51,015 nt of DNA. Source: JADFUZ01 sp034430415 (lineage in GTDB: Bacteria > Chloroflexota > Dehalococcoidia > GIF9 > AB-539-J10). Below are positions 25,824 through 34,794 of this stretch, in pieces (position 1 is the first letter of the stretch; each line of letters begins with the position of its first letter). Made by a program: the position numbers and the translations under genes. Under the pieces are notes generated by a model, which made no database searches, was not told the origin of the DNA, and saw only the letters and a program-made list of their open reading frames with translations. Location of the stretch: the NCBI GenBank assembly GCA_034430415.1, contig DAOUEN010000002.1, positions 1 to 51,015 of the forward strand. Direction: 5' to 3'.

Positions 25824-25857
25824 ACTGCTCTCGCACTGAGAAGCCGAGCCCGAGGCT

Positions 25858-27024
25858 ATGATGGAAGTGCTGAGCCCCTACAAAGAGGCGACGGACGTCA
25901 TCCTGGAGGCTGGCGGCGAGCCTCTGCGACTGTGCTACCAATGCGGCACCTGCACCGGCACCTGCCCCTGGAACTTGGTGCGCTCCTTCGTCGTCCGCCG
26001 CGTCATGCACGAGGCCCAGCTGGGGGCGACCGATTTCGCCAGTGAGGACATATGGACCTGTGCCACCTGCGGGGCCTGTGTTCAGCGCTGTCCCCGCGGC
26101 GTGGAGATAATCGACGTCATGAGGGCCTTGCGCCGGGCAGTGGTCAGCCTGGGGGTCGGCGTGGTGCCCGATGCCCTCCGCATCTCGGCCAAGAATATCG
26201 CCGGAACAGGAAACCCTCTGGGTGAGGAGCCGGAGAAGCGGGCCGACTGGGCCACGGGCCTAGAGGTAAAGCCATTCGCCACGGGCACAGGAATACTCTA
26301 TTTCCCGTGCTGTATCCCCGCCTACGATCCCGATGCCAGAAGGATCGCGCGGGCGACGGCCAGTGTCTTCAAGAAACTTGCCGTTGACTTCGGCATCCTG
26401 GGCAGCCAGGAGAGATGCTGCGGCGAGGCCATCCGCAAGGCAGGACACGAAGACATCTTCCACAGCCTGGCCCAGTCCAACATCGATACCTTCAATGACA
26501 ACGGCGTCAAGACGGTGGTGGTGTCCTCACCGCACTGCTACCACACGTTCAAGAACGAATATCCTGAACTGGGAGGCAGATTTGAGGTGATTCACGTCAC
26601 CCAGTTCCTGGCCAATATTATTGGGCACGGCAAGTTGAATTTTTTTGGGGAAACAAATAAGAAGGTGATCTACGCGGACCCCTGCTACCTGGGGCGACAC
26701 AACGACATCTACGACGAACCCAGGCGGGTATTGCAGAGCATTCCGGGCCTGGAGCTGCTGGAGTTCCCCGACTCCCGGGAGGAAGCTCTGTGCTGCGGCG
26801 GCGGCGGGGGCAGAATCTGGATGGACACGCCGAAGGGGGAGAGGTTCTCCGACATACGGGTGGAGCAAGCCCTGGAGGCAGGTGCGGATACCATCGCCGT
26901 GGCCTGTCCCTACTGTTTCCTCAACTACAGAGACAGCATCCTCAGCATGGGCAAGGAGGAGGTCATTCAGGTCAAGGACATCTCCGAGCTGGTTGCCGAG
27001 GCGATACAGGCGGGACAGGAATAA
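25858..27024 (+). CDS. HdrC-HdrB fusion iron-sulfur protein, copy 1
   Basis: This 388-residue protein joins an HdrC-like ferredoxin domain to an HdrB-like CCG domain pair. Two [4Fe-4S] motifs are visible (Cys26-29-32-36 and Cys68-71-74-78). The C-terminal CCG motif is complete: Cys276, Cys312-313, Cys350 and Cys353, matching C-x31-39-CC-x35-36-CxxC and able to hold a non-cubane [4Fe-4S] cluster. The N-terminal CCG motif (Cys151/152, Cys187-188, Cys227) has serine 224 where a cysteine is expected. In heterodisulfide reductases these subunits reduce a disulfide or similar acceptor with electrons from HdrA. ATG codons at 25858 and 25861 are both possible starts; the ribosome site is weak. The last 14 codons lie in the 110-bp duplication. 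Confidence 0.88.
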   Translation: MMEVLSPYKEATDVILEAGGEPLRLCYQCGTCTGTCPWNLVRSFVVRRVMHEAQLGATDFASEDIWTCATCGACVQRCPRGVEIIDVMRALRRAVVSLGVGVVPDALRISAKNIAGTGNPLGEEPEKRADWATGLEVKPFATGTGILYFPCCIPAYDPDARRIARATASVFKKLAVDFGILGSQERCCGEAIRKAGHEDIFHSLAQSNIDTFNDNGVKTVVVSSPHCYHTFKNEYPELGGRFEVIHVTQFLANIIGHGKLNFFGETNKKVIYADPCYLGRHNDIYDEPRRVLQSIPGLELLEFPDSREEALCCGGGGGRIWMDTPKGERFSDIRVEQALEAGADTIAVACPYCFLNYRDSILSMGKEEVIQVKDISELVAEAIQAGQE

Positions 27025-27201
27025 GCATGGAAGAGCTGAAGGTCGGCGTCTATGTCCGCCACTGCGGACCGGACATTGCCGGCACGGTGAACTCCGAGCT
27101 GGTTGCCGAGGCGATGCAGGCGGGACAGGAATAAGCATGGAAGAGCTGAAGGTCGGCGTCTATGTCTGCCACTGCGGACTGAACATAGCCGGCACGGTGG
27201 A
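26982..27201 (+). repeat. 110-bp tandem duplication at the hdrB/hdrA junction
   Basis: Positions 26982-27091 and 27092-27201 are direct copies, 104 of 110 bases identical by my count. Each copy includes the 3' end of the HdrB-like gene, the TAAGCATG junction and the first 22 codons of hdrA. Confidence 0.93.
27027..27134 (+). pseudogene. Truncated duplicate of the hdrA N-terminus (35 codons)
   Basis: The first copy of the tandem duplication creates a 35-codon frame that begins MEELKVGVYVRHCG and ends with the HdrB-like tail AEAMQAGQE. It is an hdrA start spliced to an hdrB end, not a functional subunit. The first cysteine of the conserved CHCG is arginine here (C to T difference at 27057/27167), consistent with decay. 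Its start and stop both keep the TAAGCATG spacing, so ribosomes could still pass by translational coupling from the HdrB-like gene through this frame to the true hdrA at 27137. Confidence 0.8.
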
Positions 27202-30200
27202 CTCCGAAGGGGTAGCCAGCTACGCTGCCACCCTGCCGCACGTGGCGATCGGCCGTTCCTACCGCTACATGTGTTCCGATCCGGGGCAGGACCTCATCAA
27301 GAACGATATCAAGGAGCTGGGGCTCAACCGGGTGGTGGTGGCTTCGTGCTCTCCAAGGATGCACGAGCTCACGTTCCGCAAGGCCTGCCAGGACGCCGGG
27401 CTGAACCCCTACCTGTACGAGCACGCCAATATCAGAGAACACTGCTCGTGGCCTCATGCCGGTGACAAGGCCAGGGCCACGGAGAAGGCCAAGGCCCTGG
27501 TACGCGCCGCAGTGGCGCGCGTCTGCTATCACGAGCCTCTGGAAGTCCAGGAGGTGCCGGTCAACCCCAACGTCCTGGTGGTAGGCGGCGGCATCGCCGG
27601 CATTCAAGCGGCGCTGGATATCGCCGACGGCGGGAAGACAGTGTACATGGTGGAACGCGACGCCTCCGTCGGCGGTCACATGATCCAGCTCGACCGGACC
27701 TTCCCCACGCTGGACTGCTCGGAGTGCATTCTCACTCCTAAAATGACCGACACCGGCCACCATCCCAACATAGAGCTGATGACCACCAGTGAAGTGGAGG
27801 AGATCTCGGGCTACATCGGCAACTTCAAGGTCAAAATCAGAAAGAAGCCCCGCTACGTGGACGTGGAGAAATGCAACTCGTGCGGAGAATGCGCCAAGGT
27901 ATGTCCCGTGGAGCTGCCCGACGAGTTTGAGATGGGCCTGCACATGAGAAAGGCGGCCTATCTTCCTCTGCCCCAGGCGGTTCCCGCGGCGTACGCCATC
28001 GACAAGAGAGGGACGCCGCCATGCCGCGCCGCCTGTCCCGCCGGCGTCAACGCTCAAGGCTATGTGGCCCTTATCTCACAGGGCAAGTTCAAAGAGGCCC
28101 TGGAGGTAGTCAGGCGGACGGTGCCGTTCGCCGGCGTCCTGGGGCGGGTGTGCACTCACCCGTGCGAACGGGAGTGCGAGCGAGGGCAGGTCGACGAAGC
28201 CATCGCCATCCGCAGCCTGAAGCGCTTCGTCGCCGACTACGAGATAGCAGCGGGCAGGGAGAAGGCGGAGCCCATCGAACCGACGCAAGAGGCCAGGGTG
28301 GCCATCGTGGGCTCAGGCCCCGCGGGCCTGGCATGCGCCTACGACCTGGTCAGAGAAGGTTACGGGGTCACCGTATTCGAGTCGCTGCCCCAAGCCGGCG
28401 GCCTGTTGAGGTACGGCATCCCCGAGTACAGGCTGCCCAAGGAGATAGTCGACAACGACATCAGCTACATGCAGGAACTGGGAGTGGAGATCAAGACAAA
28501 TACGCCGGTAAAGGACATCAGCGCCCTCTCCAGCCAGGGATACAGGGCCATCTTCCTGGGCGCCGGCGCCTGGGCGAGCCAGAAGGCAGATATCCCGGGC
28601 GAGGACGCCCCAGGGGTGTTCAATGCGCTGGAGTTCCTATGGCTGGTGAACTCCGGAGCGGAGACCGGCGTGGGCGGCCGCGTGGCGGTCATCGGCGGCG
28701 GCAACGCCGCGGTTGACGCCGCCAGGGCAGCTTCGCGCCTGGGAGCGAAAGAGGTCACCATCGTCTACCGCCGATCGCGGGCTGAGATGCCCGCAATCAA
28801 GAGCGAGGTCGAGGAAGCAGAGCGGGAAGGAATCAAGCTCCTCTTCCTGGCAGCACCGGTCGGAATCGCCGCCCAGGGCGGCCGCTTGTCCGCTATCGAG
28901 TGCATCAAGATGGAACTGGGGAAGCCCGACGGCGGCGGCCGGCGGCGCCCCGTACCCATCAAGAAGTCCGAGTTCACCATGGACGTGGACAACGTGATCA
29001 TGGCCATCGGACAGGGGGTAGACAGGACTACGCTGCCGGAGCAGCTCGGCTACACCGGCCGGGGCACGCTGGAGGTGGACTCCGTTACCCTGCAGACAAA
29101 CACCGAGGGTGTTTTCGCCGGCGGCGATGCGGTCTCCGGTCCCGCCGACATTATTTCAGCTATCGCTTCAGGCAAAGAGGCAGCCATCTCCATCGACCGC
29201 TATCTAAGGGGAGCCAGCCTGAGCGAGGGAAGACCGAGCACGCGCACGAGCGTGAAGGACGTACCGAAGGAAAGGTTCAAGCCAAAGGCCAGGGCCACCG
29301 TGCCGATACTTGAGCCGGGCAAGAGAGAGGGGTCCTTCGCCGAAGTGGAGCAGGGTTTCGACGAAGGAACAGCCGTTGAGGAGGCCAAACGCTGCCTGAA
29401 CTGCGGCGTCTGCTCCGAGTGCCTGGAATGCGTCAAGGTCTGTGAGCAACAGGCGATCGACCACAGCATGCAAGATGAGCTTGTAGAGGTGGAGGTAGGC
29501 TCGATGATCCTGGCCACGGGTTACGACCAGTTCCAGCCCGGCGTGATAGCCCACTACGGGTACGGGAAATACGACAACGTCCTCACCGGGCTGGAGTTCG
29601 AGAGAATAACCTGCGCCGGAGGTCCCACCCAGGGACGGATTCAACTCAAGGACGGCAGGGAGCCGGAGAGCGTGGCCATAGTCCACTGTGTGGGCAGCCG
29701 CGACAAGAACTACCACGAGTACTGCTCGCGCGTCTGCTGCATGTACGGGCTCAAGTACGCCGAGCTGCTGAAGGAGTTCACCAGCGCGGAGGTATATGAG
29801 TTCTACATCGACATGCGCTGCTTCGGAGAGGCTTACGAGGAGTTCTACAAGCACGTGGCGGAGATGGGAGTCACTTTCATCCGGGGCAAGGTAGCCAAGA
29901 TAACCGACAGGGCCGTCACCGACGAGGAAAAGGGGAAACTGATCGCGGTGGCCGAGGACACGCTGCTGGGGAAGATCATCCGCGTGCCGGTGGACATGGT
30001 CATCCTGTGCGCCGCCCTCGAGGCCCGTTCCGACGCGGCCGCAGTGGCCAGCCTCTTCAGCATCGGCCAGAAAGCGGACAACTTCTTCCTGGAGACACAC
30101 CCGAAGCTGGCTCCGGTAAGCACGCCGACCGAGGGAGTATTCATTGCCGGCTGCTGCGCCGGGCCGAAGGACATACCCGACACGGTGGCCCAGGCCTCGG

Positions 30201-30502
30201 CGGCGGCGTCCAAAGCCCTGTCGCTGATAAGCAAGGGCACGGTCACCACCGAGGCAGCCGTCTCCCACGTGGACGAGACCATCTGCCACGGCTGCGGACG
30301 CTGTGAGGAGGTCTGCACCTTCCACGCCCCCACCATTATTCGAAAGAACGGGACCCTGGTGTCAAGCGTCAACGAAGCCCTGTGCAAGGGATGCGGGGCC
30401 TGCGCCGTTGTCTGTCCCACCGGAGCCATATCCATCAGGCACTTCACCACCAAGCAGGTAGAGAGCCTGATCGACGGCCTGCTGGAGCCAAGTAATGCCT
30501 GA
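27137..30502 (+). CDS. hdrA: HdrA with inserted GltD-like flavin module, copy 1
   Basis: HdrA is the FAD-binding core of heterodisulfide reductase complexes and the site of electron bifurcation. This 1121-residue form has an N-terminal cysteine domain (1-135), the HdrA FAD motif GGGIAG (150-155), a ferredoxin motif CNSCGECAKVCP (246-257), a full GltD/NfnB-like module (about 290-690, with PCRAACP, GSGPAG at 392-397 and GGGNAA at 520-525), a second cysteine cluster CLNCGVCSECLEC (753-765), the HdrA signature CVGSRDKNYHEYC (851-863) and a C-terminal two-cluster ferredoxin (1050-1093). Ordinary HdrA is about 650 residues. The insertion adds a second FAD and an NAD(P) fold. The ATG at 27137 begins the second copy of a tandem duplication. 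Confidence 0.9.
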   Translation: MEELKVGVYVCHCGLNIAGTVDSEGVASYAATLPHVAIGRSYRYMCSDPGQDLIKNDIKELGLNRVVVASCSPRMHELTFRKACQDAGLNPYLYEHANIREHCSWPHAGDKARATEKAKALVRAAVARVCYHEPLEVQEVPVNPNVLVVGGGIAGIQAALDIADGGKTVYMVERDASVGGHMIQLDRTFPTLDCSECILTPKMTDTGHHPNIELMTTSEVEEISGYIGNFKVKIRKKPRYVDVEKCNSCGECAKVCPVELPDEFEMGLHMRKAAYLPLPQAVPAAYAIDKRGTPPCRAACPAGVNAQGYVALISQGKFKEALEVVRRTVPFAGVLGRVCTHPCERECERGQVDEAIAIRSLKRFVADYEIAAGREKAEPIEPTQEARVAIVGSGPAGLACAYDLVREGYGVTVFESLPQAGGLLRYGIPEYRLPKEIVDNDISYMQELGVEIKTNTPVKDISALSSQGYRAIFLGAGAWASQKADIPGEDAPGVFNALEFLWLVNSGAETGVGGRVAVIGGGNAAVDAARAASRLGAKEVTIVYRRSRAEMPAIKSEVEEAEREGIKLLFLAAPVGIAAQGGRLSAIECIKMELGKPDGGGRRRPVPIKKSEFTMDVDNVIMAIGQGVDRTTLPEQLGYTGRGTLEVDSVTLQTNTEGVFAGGDAVSGPADIISAIASGKEAAISIDRYLRGASLSEGRPSTRTSVKDVPKERFKPKARATVPILEPGKREGSFAEVEQGFDEGTAVEEAKRCLNCGVCSECLECVKVCEQQAIDHSMQDELVEVEVGSMILATGYDQFQPGVIAHYGYGKYDNVLTGLEFERITCAGGPTQGRIQLKDGREPESVAIVHCVGSRDKNYHEYCSRVCCMYGLKYAELLKEFTSAEVYEFYIDMRCFGEAYEEFYKHVAEMGVTFIRGKVAKITDRAVTDEEKGKLIAVAEDTLLGKIIRVPVDMVILCAALEARSDAAAVASLFSIGQKADNFFLETHPKLAPVSTPTEGVFIAGCCAGPKDIPDTVAQASAAASKALSLISKGTVTTEAAVSHVDETICHGCGRCEEVCTFHAPTIIRKNGTLVSSVNEALCKGCGACAVVCPTGAISIRHFTTKQVESLIDGLLEPSNA

Positions 30503-30935
30503 ATTCGAGCCGAAGATCGTGGCCTTCGCCTGCAACTGGTGCACCTACGCGGCAGCCGACCTGGCGGGTACGGCCAGGATTCAGTACCCGCCCAACGTCT
30601 ACATCGTCCGGATGATGTGCAGCGGGATGGTCAGCCCCGACTATGTCCTGAGGGCCTTTGAGAAAGGGGCCGACGGGGTCATAGTCTCCGGCTGCCACTA
30701 CACGGACTGCCACTACATCGACGGGCCGATCAAGTGCGACGCCATGTTCGCCAAGGTAAGGAGGCTGCTGCATACGCTGGGCCTGGAGGACGGGCGACTG
30801 AGACGCGAGATGATATCCACCTCCGAGGGAACGGTATTCGCCAGACTGGTAACAGAGTTCGTGGAGCAACTCAGGCAACTGGGGCCGTCACCGTTTTCGC
30901 CCACAAGCAAGGGAGTGACCAGTGAGTCTGGATAG
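30495..30935 (+). CDS. mvhD: MvhD-like [2Fe-2S] electron-transfer subunit, copy 1
   Basis: The 146-residue protein is an MvhD/FlxD-type subunit. Its five cysteines Cys13, Cys16 (CNWC), Cys42, Cys67 and Cys72 (GCHYTDCHY) match those that bind the [2Fe-2S] cluster. MvhD normally docks on HdrA and passes electrons from a hydrogenase or the Flox module to the HdrA flavin. The gene overlaps hdrA by 8 bp. No hydrogenase large subunit is present, so electrons must come from another donor such as the Flx module at the end of the cluster. Confidence 0.92.
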   Translation: MPEFEPKIVAFACNWCTYAAADLAGTARIQYPPNVYIVRMMCSGMVSPDYVLRAFEKGADGVIVSGCHYTDCHYIDGPIKCDAMFAKVRRLLHTLGLEDGRLRREMISTSEGTVFARLVTEFVEQLRQLGPSPFSPTSKGVTSESG

Positions 30936-32079
30936 CGCCATACAGGCCACCAAGACATACTACTGCCTGGAGTGCGGCAAGTGCACCAGCCTGTGCCCCG
31001 TGGCCCGGCATGACCCATCTTTCTCCCCCCGCGCCATAGTGGAGATGGCCCTGCTGGGGCTGGAAGACGAGCTGGTGTTCAACCGGGAGCTTTTCTCCTG
31101 CCTCACCTGCTACACCTGCTCCCAGAAGTGCCCGGCCGACGTGGACTTCCCCGTATTCGTGCGCCGGGCCAGGGCGGTGGCCCAGGACCACGGCGAGCAC
31201 GGGACCTGCGCCCACTCGGGGCAACTGCAATCGCTGGCGAGACTGATGACGACTCCGGGAATCAAGCAAAGGAGACTGGAGTGGCTGTCCGACAGATTTC
31301 AGATCTCAGACGAGAGCGATATCCTGCTGTGGGTGGGATGTGCCCCGTACTTCGAACCCATCTTCGAGGACATCGAGTTCCGGGCCCTGGACATCACCGA
31401 GGCCACCCTGACGGTGCTGAACTCCCTGGGAATACAGCCCAGGCTGCTCGCGGACGAGAAATGCTGCGGGCACGACGCGCTGTGGATGGGCGACGAGGAG
31501 ACTTTCAAGAAGCTGGCGGAGCACAACGCCGCCGTGATAAAGGACGCCGGAGTCAAGAAGATCATCTTCACCTGTCCGGAGGGCCTGCGCACAGTGAAGC
31601 TGGACTACCCGGCGTACGGGCTGGCCGTGGACTGCGAGCTGCAGCACATCTCCGAGTTCCTGGCCGAGAGGATAGAGCAGGGTGATTTGAAACCGGGCAG
31701 AGTGAACAAGAAAGTGAGCTACCAGGACCCCTGCCGGCTGGGAAGACACCTGGGCATCTACGACGCCCCCAGGAAGGTGCTCCAGGCCATCCCCGGCATC
31801 GAGCTCGTGGAGATGGAGCACTGCAGGGAAAACTCCATCTGCTGCGGCACCAGCGCCTTCACCAACTGCGACTCCTACTCCAACGATATAAGAAAGGAAA
31901 GGCTAGCCGAGGCAGCCTCCACCGACGCCGAGGCCATCGTCACTTCCTGTCCCAAGTGCCAGACCCACTTCCGCTGCGCCATGGTGGACAAGGGGGAGGA
32001 GAAACGGTCAGTGCCGCAGCTAGACGTGGTGGACCTGGTAAACCTGGTGGCGGAGTCCCTGAGGGGGGCCAAGTCATGA
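30922..32079 (+). CDS. HdrC-HdrB fusion iron-sulfur protein, copy 2
   Basis: A 385-residue paralogue of the protein at 25858. It has two ferredoxin motifs (Cys15-18-21-25 and Cys60-63-66-70) and two CCG domains. The C-terminal CCG motif is complete (Cys271, Cys307-308, Cys343, Cys346). The N-terminal one has Cys140, Cys181-182 and Cys218 but glycine 221 in place of the last cysteine. Both fusion proteins thus have one intact and one degenerate CCG site. The start is a GTG at 30922 behind AAGGGAG, overlapping mvhD by 14 bp. It probably delivers electrons to a disulfide or other oxidised thiol acceptor; which one is unknown. Confidence 0.88.
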   Translation: MSLDSAIQATKTYYCLECGKCTSLCPVARHDPSFSPRAIVEMALLGLEDELVFNRELFSCLTCYTCSQKCPADVDFPVFVRRARAVAQDHGEHGTCAHSGQLQSLARLMTTPGIKQRRLEWLSDRFQISDESDILLWVGCAPYFEPIFEDIEFRALDITEATLTVLNSLGIQPRLLADEKCCGHDALWMGDEETFKKLAEHNAAVIKDAGVKKIIFTCPEGLRTVKLDYPAYGLAVDCELQHISEFLAERIEQGDLKPGRVNKKVSYQDPCRLGRHLGIYDAPRKVLQAIPGIELVEMEHCRENSICCGTSAFTNCDSYSNDIRKERLAEAASTDAEAIVTSCPKCQTHFRCAMVDKGEEKRSVPQLDVVDLVNLVAESLRGAKS

Positions 32080-34793
32080 GCAACTCAGCGGTGGTGATCG
32101 GCGGCGGCATAGCCGGGATGCAGGCCTCGCTGGACCTGGCGAACATGGGCTTCAAGGTGTACCTGGTGGAGAAACAGCCCAGCCTGGGCGGGAGAATGGC
32201 GCAACTGGACAAGACCTTCCCCACCAACGACTGCGCCATGTGCATCCTGGCCCCCAAGATGATGGAGGCCAGCACGCACCCCAACATAGAGCTGCTGATG
32301 TACTCCGAGGTAGAAGAGGTATCGGGCCAGGCGGGCGACTTCAAAGTGAGGATAAAGAAGAAGGCGACCTTCGTAGACTGGAACAAGTGCAACGGCTGCG
32401 GCCTGTGCCTGGAGGGCTGTCCCGTGTTCCTGCCCAATGAATTCGACAGAGGACTGGGAGAAAGGAAGGCCATCTTCATGCTGTTCCCCCAGGCTGTTCC
32501 CAAGAAGGCCACCATCGACAGGAGGGAAGAGCGTCCCTGCAAGGCGGCCTGCATGGATGCCTGTCCGGTGCACAGCAACGTGCCGGGGTACATCAAGCTG
32601 ATCGCCGAGGGGAAGTTCAAGGAGGCCTACAGGCTGATACGGGAGACAAATCCCCTCCCCGCCTGCGTCGGCCGGGTGTGCTATGCCCCCTGCGAGCAGG
32701 CCTGCAACCGGGGCCAGGTCGACGAGCCACTGGCCATACGCGACCTCAAGAGAGTGCCCTCGGACCTGTGGAATATCGAGGAGCTGGAAGTCCCGGTGGT
32801 CCCGAAGACAAACAAGAGAGTAGCCATTGTGGGCGCGGGGCCGGCGGGCCTGGCTGCCGCCAACGACCTGGCGCTGAAGGGACACAGCGTGACCGTTTAC
32901 GAAGCCCTTCCCCAGCCCGGCGGGATGCTCCGCGTGGGCATCCCGGAATACCGTCTCCCCAAGAAGATCCTGAGCCAGGAGATAGGCTACATTCAGAAGC
33001 TCGGCGTGGAGATAAAGACCGGCGTCCGCGTGGGCCAGGACGTCACCCCGGAGGAGCTGCGGAAGGACTGCGGGGCAGTGTTCATAGCCGTGGGAGCCCA
33101 CGGGGGTATGAGGCTGGGGGTGGAAGGCGAGGACAGCGCCGGAGTATTCGACGGAATAGGCTTTCTCCGCGACGCCAATCTGGGTAATAAGGTCCAGGTG
33201 GGGAAGAAGGTAGCCATAATCGGCGGCGGCAACACGGCCATCGACTGCGCCCGCACGGCAAGGCGCCTGGGAGCAGCGGAGGCCACCATCGTCTACCGGC
33301 GTTCCCGCGACGAGATGCCGGCATCGGCGGAGGAGGTAGCGGCAGCGGAGGAAGAAGGCATAAAGCTGGAGTTCCTGGCGGCACCCACCCGCTTCCTGTC
33401 GAAGAACGACAAGCTGGCCGGGATGGAGTGCACCAGGATGAAGCTGGGAGAGCCGGACGCCAGCGGGCGGCCGCGGCCCGTCCCGGTGGCGGGGTCGGAG
33501 TTCACCCTGGAGGTGGACACGGCGATCGCCGCGCTGGGACAGGTGCCGCAGACGGAGTTCCTCCAGGGACCGGGGGTGTCGCTGTCCCGGCGGGGCACGG
33601 TGGAGATCGACCCGTGGACAGGGTCAACCAATATTGAAGGAATATTTGCCGGAGGAGACGCGGTCACCGGACCGGCCTTCGTCATCGACGCCATAGCCGC
33701 GGGAAAGAAGGCGGCCCGCTCCATCGACCGCTACCTCAACGGGGAGCCGCTGGAAGCCGAACCGAAGGCCAAGGAGCCGGAGAAGCTGAGCGAAGAGGAG
33801 ATAGAGAACTGCCGGAAGCGCTTCCCCGCCGCCAGCAGGGTGGCAATGAGGGCGGAGCCGGCGGAAAAGCGGACGAAGGACTTACGGGAGGTAGCCATGG
33901 GGTACTCCCGCGAGGAAGGCCAGCAGGAAGCATCCCGCTGCCTGGCAGGACAGATAGAGGGCTGCATCGAATGTCACGAGTGCGAGCGGCGCTGCGAGCC
34001 CAAGGCCATCGACTACTCCATGCAGGACGAGGAGATAGAGGTGAGCGCCGGCGCCATCGTCCTGGCCTCGGGCCTGGACCTCTACGATGTGTCGCCCCTG
34101 ACGGAGTACGGCTACGGCAGGGTAAAGAACGTCATCACGGCCATAGAGTTCGAGAGGCTGACGGCAGCTTCCGGGCCTACCTTCGGCCACCTGGAGCGTC
34201 CCTCGGACGGCAGGCTTCCCCACAGCATAGGCTTCATCCAGTGCGTGGGCTCCCGCGACTTCAAGTACAAACCCTACTGCTCCAGCGTATGCTGCATGCA
34301 CGCCACCAAGGAGGCCATGCTGGCATACGAGCACGAGCCGGGGACGGAGTCTTTCATTTTCTATATGGACCTGCGGGCGGTGGGCAAGAGGTTCCAGGAG
34401 TACACCCTGAGGGCCCAGCAGGACTACAACGTCACCTATGTCCGGGCCCGTCCCGGCAAAATCGAGATCAACCCCGAGAACCAGAACCCCATCATATGGT
34501 ACGAGGACACCAATACCAGGGAGATAAAGAGCGCGGAGGTGGAGCTGGTGGTGCTCTCGCAGGCGATGATTCCCTCGGAGGGGACCAGGGAGCTGGCGGG
34601 AGTGCTGGGCATAGGGCTGACGGAGCACGACTTCGTGGAGATCCCGGAGAAGCTGGCGCGTCCGGTGGACAGCACCAGGCCGGGAGTCTTCGCCTGCGGT
34701 TACGTTCACAGTCCCCGGGATATCCCCGACTCGGTAGTACAGGGCTCGGGAGCAGCGGCCAGGGCCGCCGAAGTCCTGTCGGGGAGCGAGTGA
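32076..34793 (+). CDS. hdrA: HdrA with inserted GltD-like flavin module, copy 2 (lacks both terminal domains)
   Basis: The ATG at 32076 overlaps the preceding stop (ATGA); an open extension to 31956 is an overlap artefact. The 905-residue protein starts directly with the FAD fold (VIGGGIAG, residues 7-14), has the ferredoxin motif CNGCGLCLEGCP (105-116), then a GltD-like module (about 154-600, with CKAACMDACP, GAGPAG at 253-258 and GGGNTA near 385), a cysteine cluster CIECHECERRC and the HdrA signature CVGSRDFKYKPYC. It lacks the N-terminal cysteine domain and the C-terminal ferredoxin of copy 1. Both missing parts are present in the next protein, so the two may together equal one complete HdrA, much as QmoA and QmoB pair. 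Confidence 0.88.
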   Translation: MSNSAVVIGGGIAGMQASLDLANMGFKVYLVEKQPSLGGRMAQLDKTFPTNDCAMCILAPKMMEASTHPNIELLMYSEVEEVSGQAGDFKVRIKKKATFVDWNKCNGCGLCLEGCPVFLPNEFDRGLGERKAIFMLFPQAVPKKATIDRREERPCKAACMDACPVHSNVPGYIKLIAEGKFKEAYRLIRETNPLPACVGRVCYAPCEQACNRGQVDEPLAIRDLKRVPSDLWNIEELEVPVVPKTNKRVAIVGAGPAGLAAANDLALKGHSVTVYEALPQPGGMLRVGIPEYRLPKKILSQEIGYIQKLGVEIKTGVRVGQDVTPEELRKDCGAVFIAVGAHGGMRLGVEGEDSAGVFDGIGFLRDANLGNKVQVGKKVAIIGGGNTAIDCARTARRLGAAEATIVYRRSRDEMPASAEEVAAAEEEGIKLEFLAAPTRFLSKNDKLAGMECTRMKLGEPDASGRPRPVPVAGSEFTLEVDTAIAALGQVPQTEFLQGPGVSLSRRGTVEIDPWTGSTNIEGIFAGGDAVTGPAFVIDAIAAGKKAARSIDRYLNGEPLEAEPKAKEPEKLSEEEIENCRKRFPAASRVAMRAEPAEKRTKDLREVAMGYSREEGQQEASRCLAGQIEGCIECHECERRCEPKAIDYSMQDEEIEVSAGAIVLASGLDLYDVSPLTEYGYGRVKNVITAIEFERLTAASGPTFGHLERPSDGRLPHSIGFIQCVGSRDFKYKPYCSSVCCMHATKEAMLAYEHEPGTESFIFYMDLRAVGKRFQEYTLRAQQDYNVTYVRARPGKIEINPENQNPIIWYEDTNTREIKSAEVELVVLSQAMIPSEGTRELAGVLGIGLTEHDFVEIPEKLARPVDSTRPGVFACGYVHSPRDIPDSVVQGSGAAARAAEVLSGSE

Positions 34794-34794
34794 G

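Noticed and set aside
26882..27136. An in-frame 85-codon upstream extension of hdrA copy 1
   Set aside because: It overlaps the HdrB-like gene in another frame; the ATG at 27137 matches the family N-terminus and the start of copy 3.
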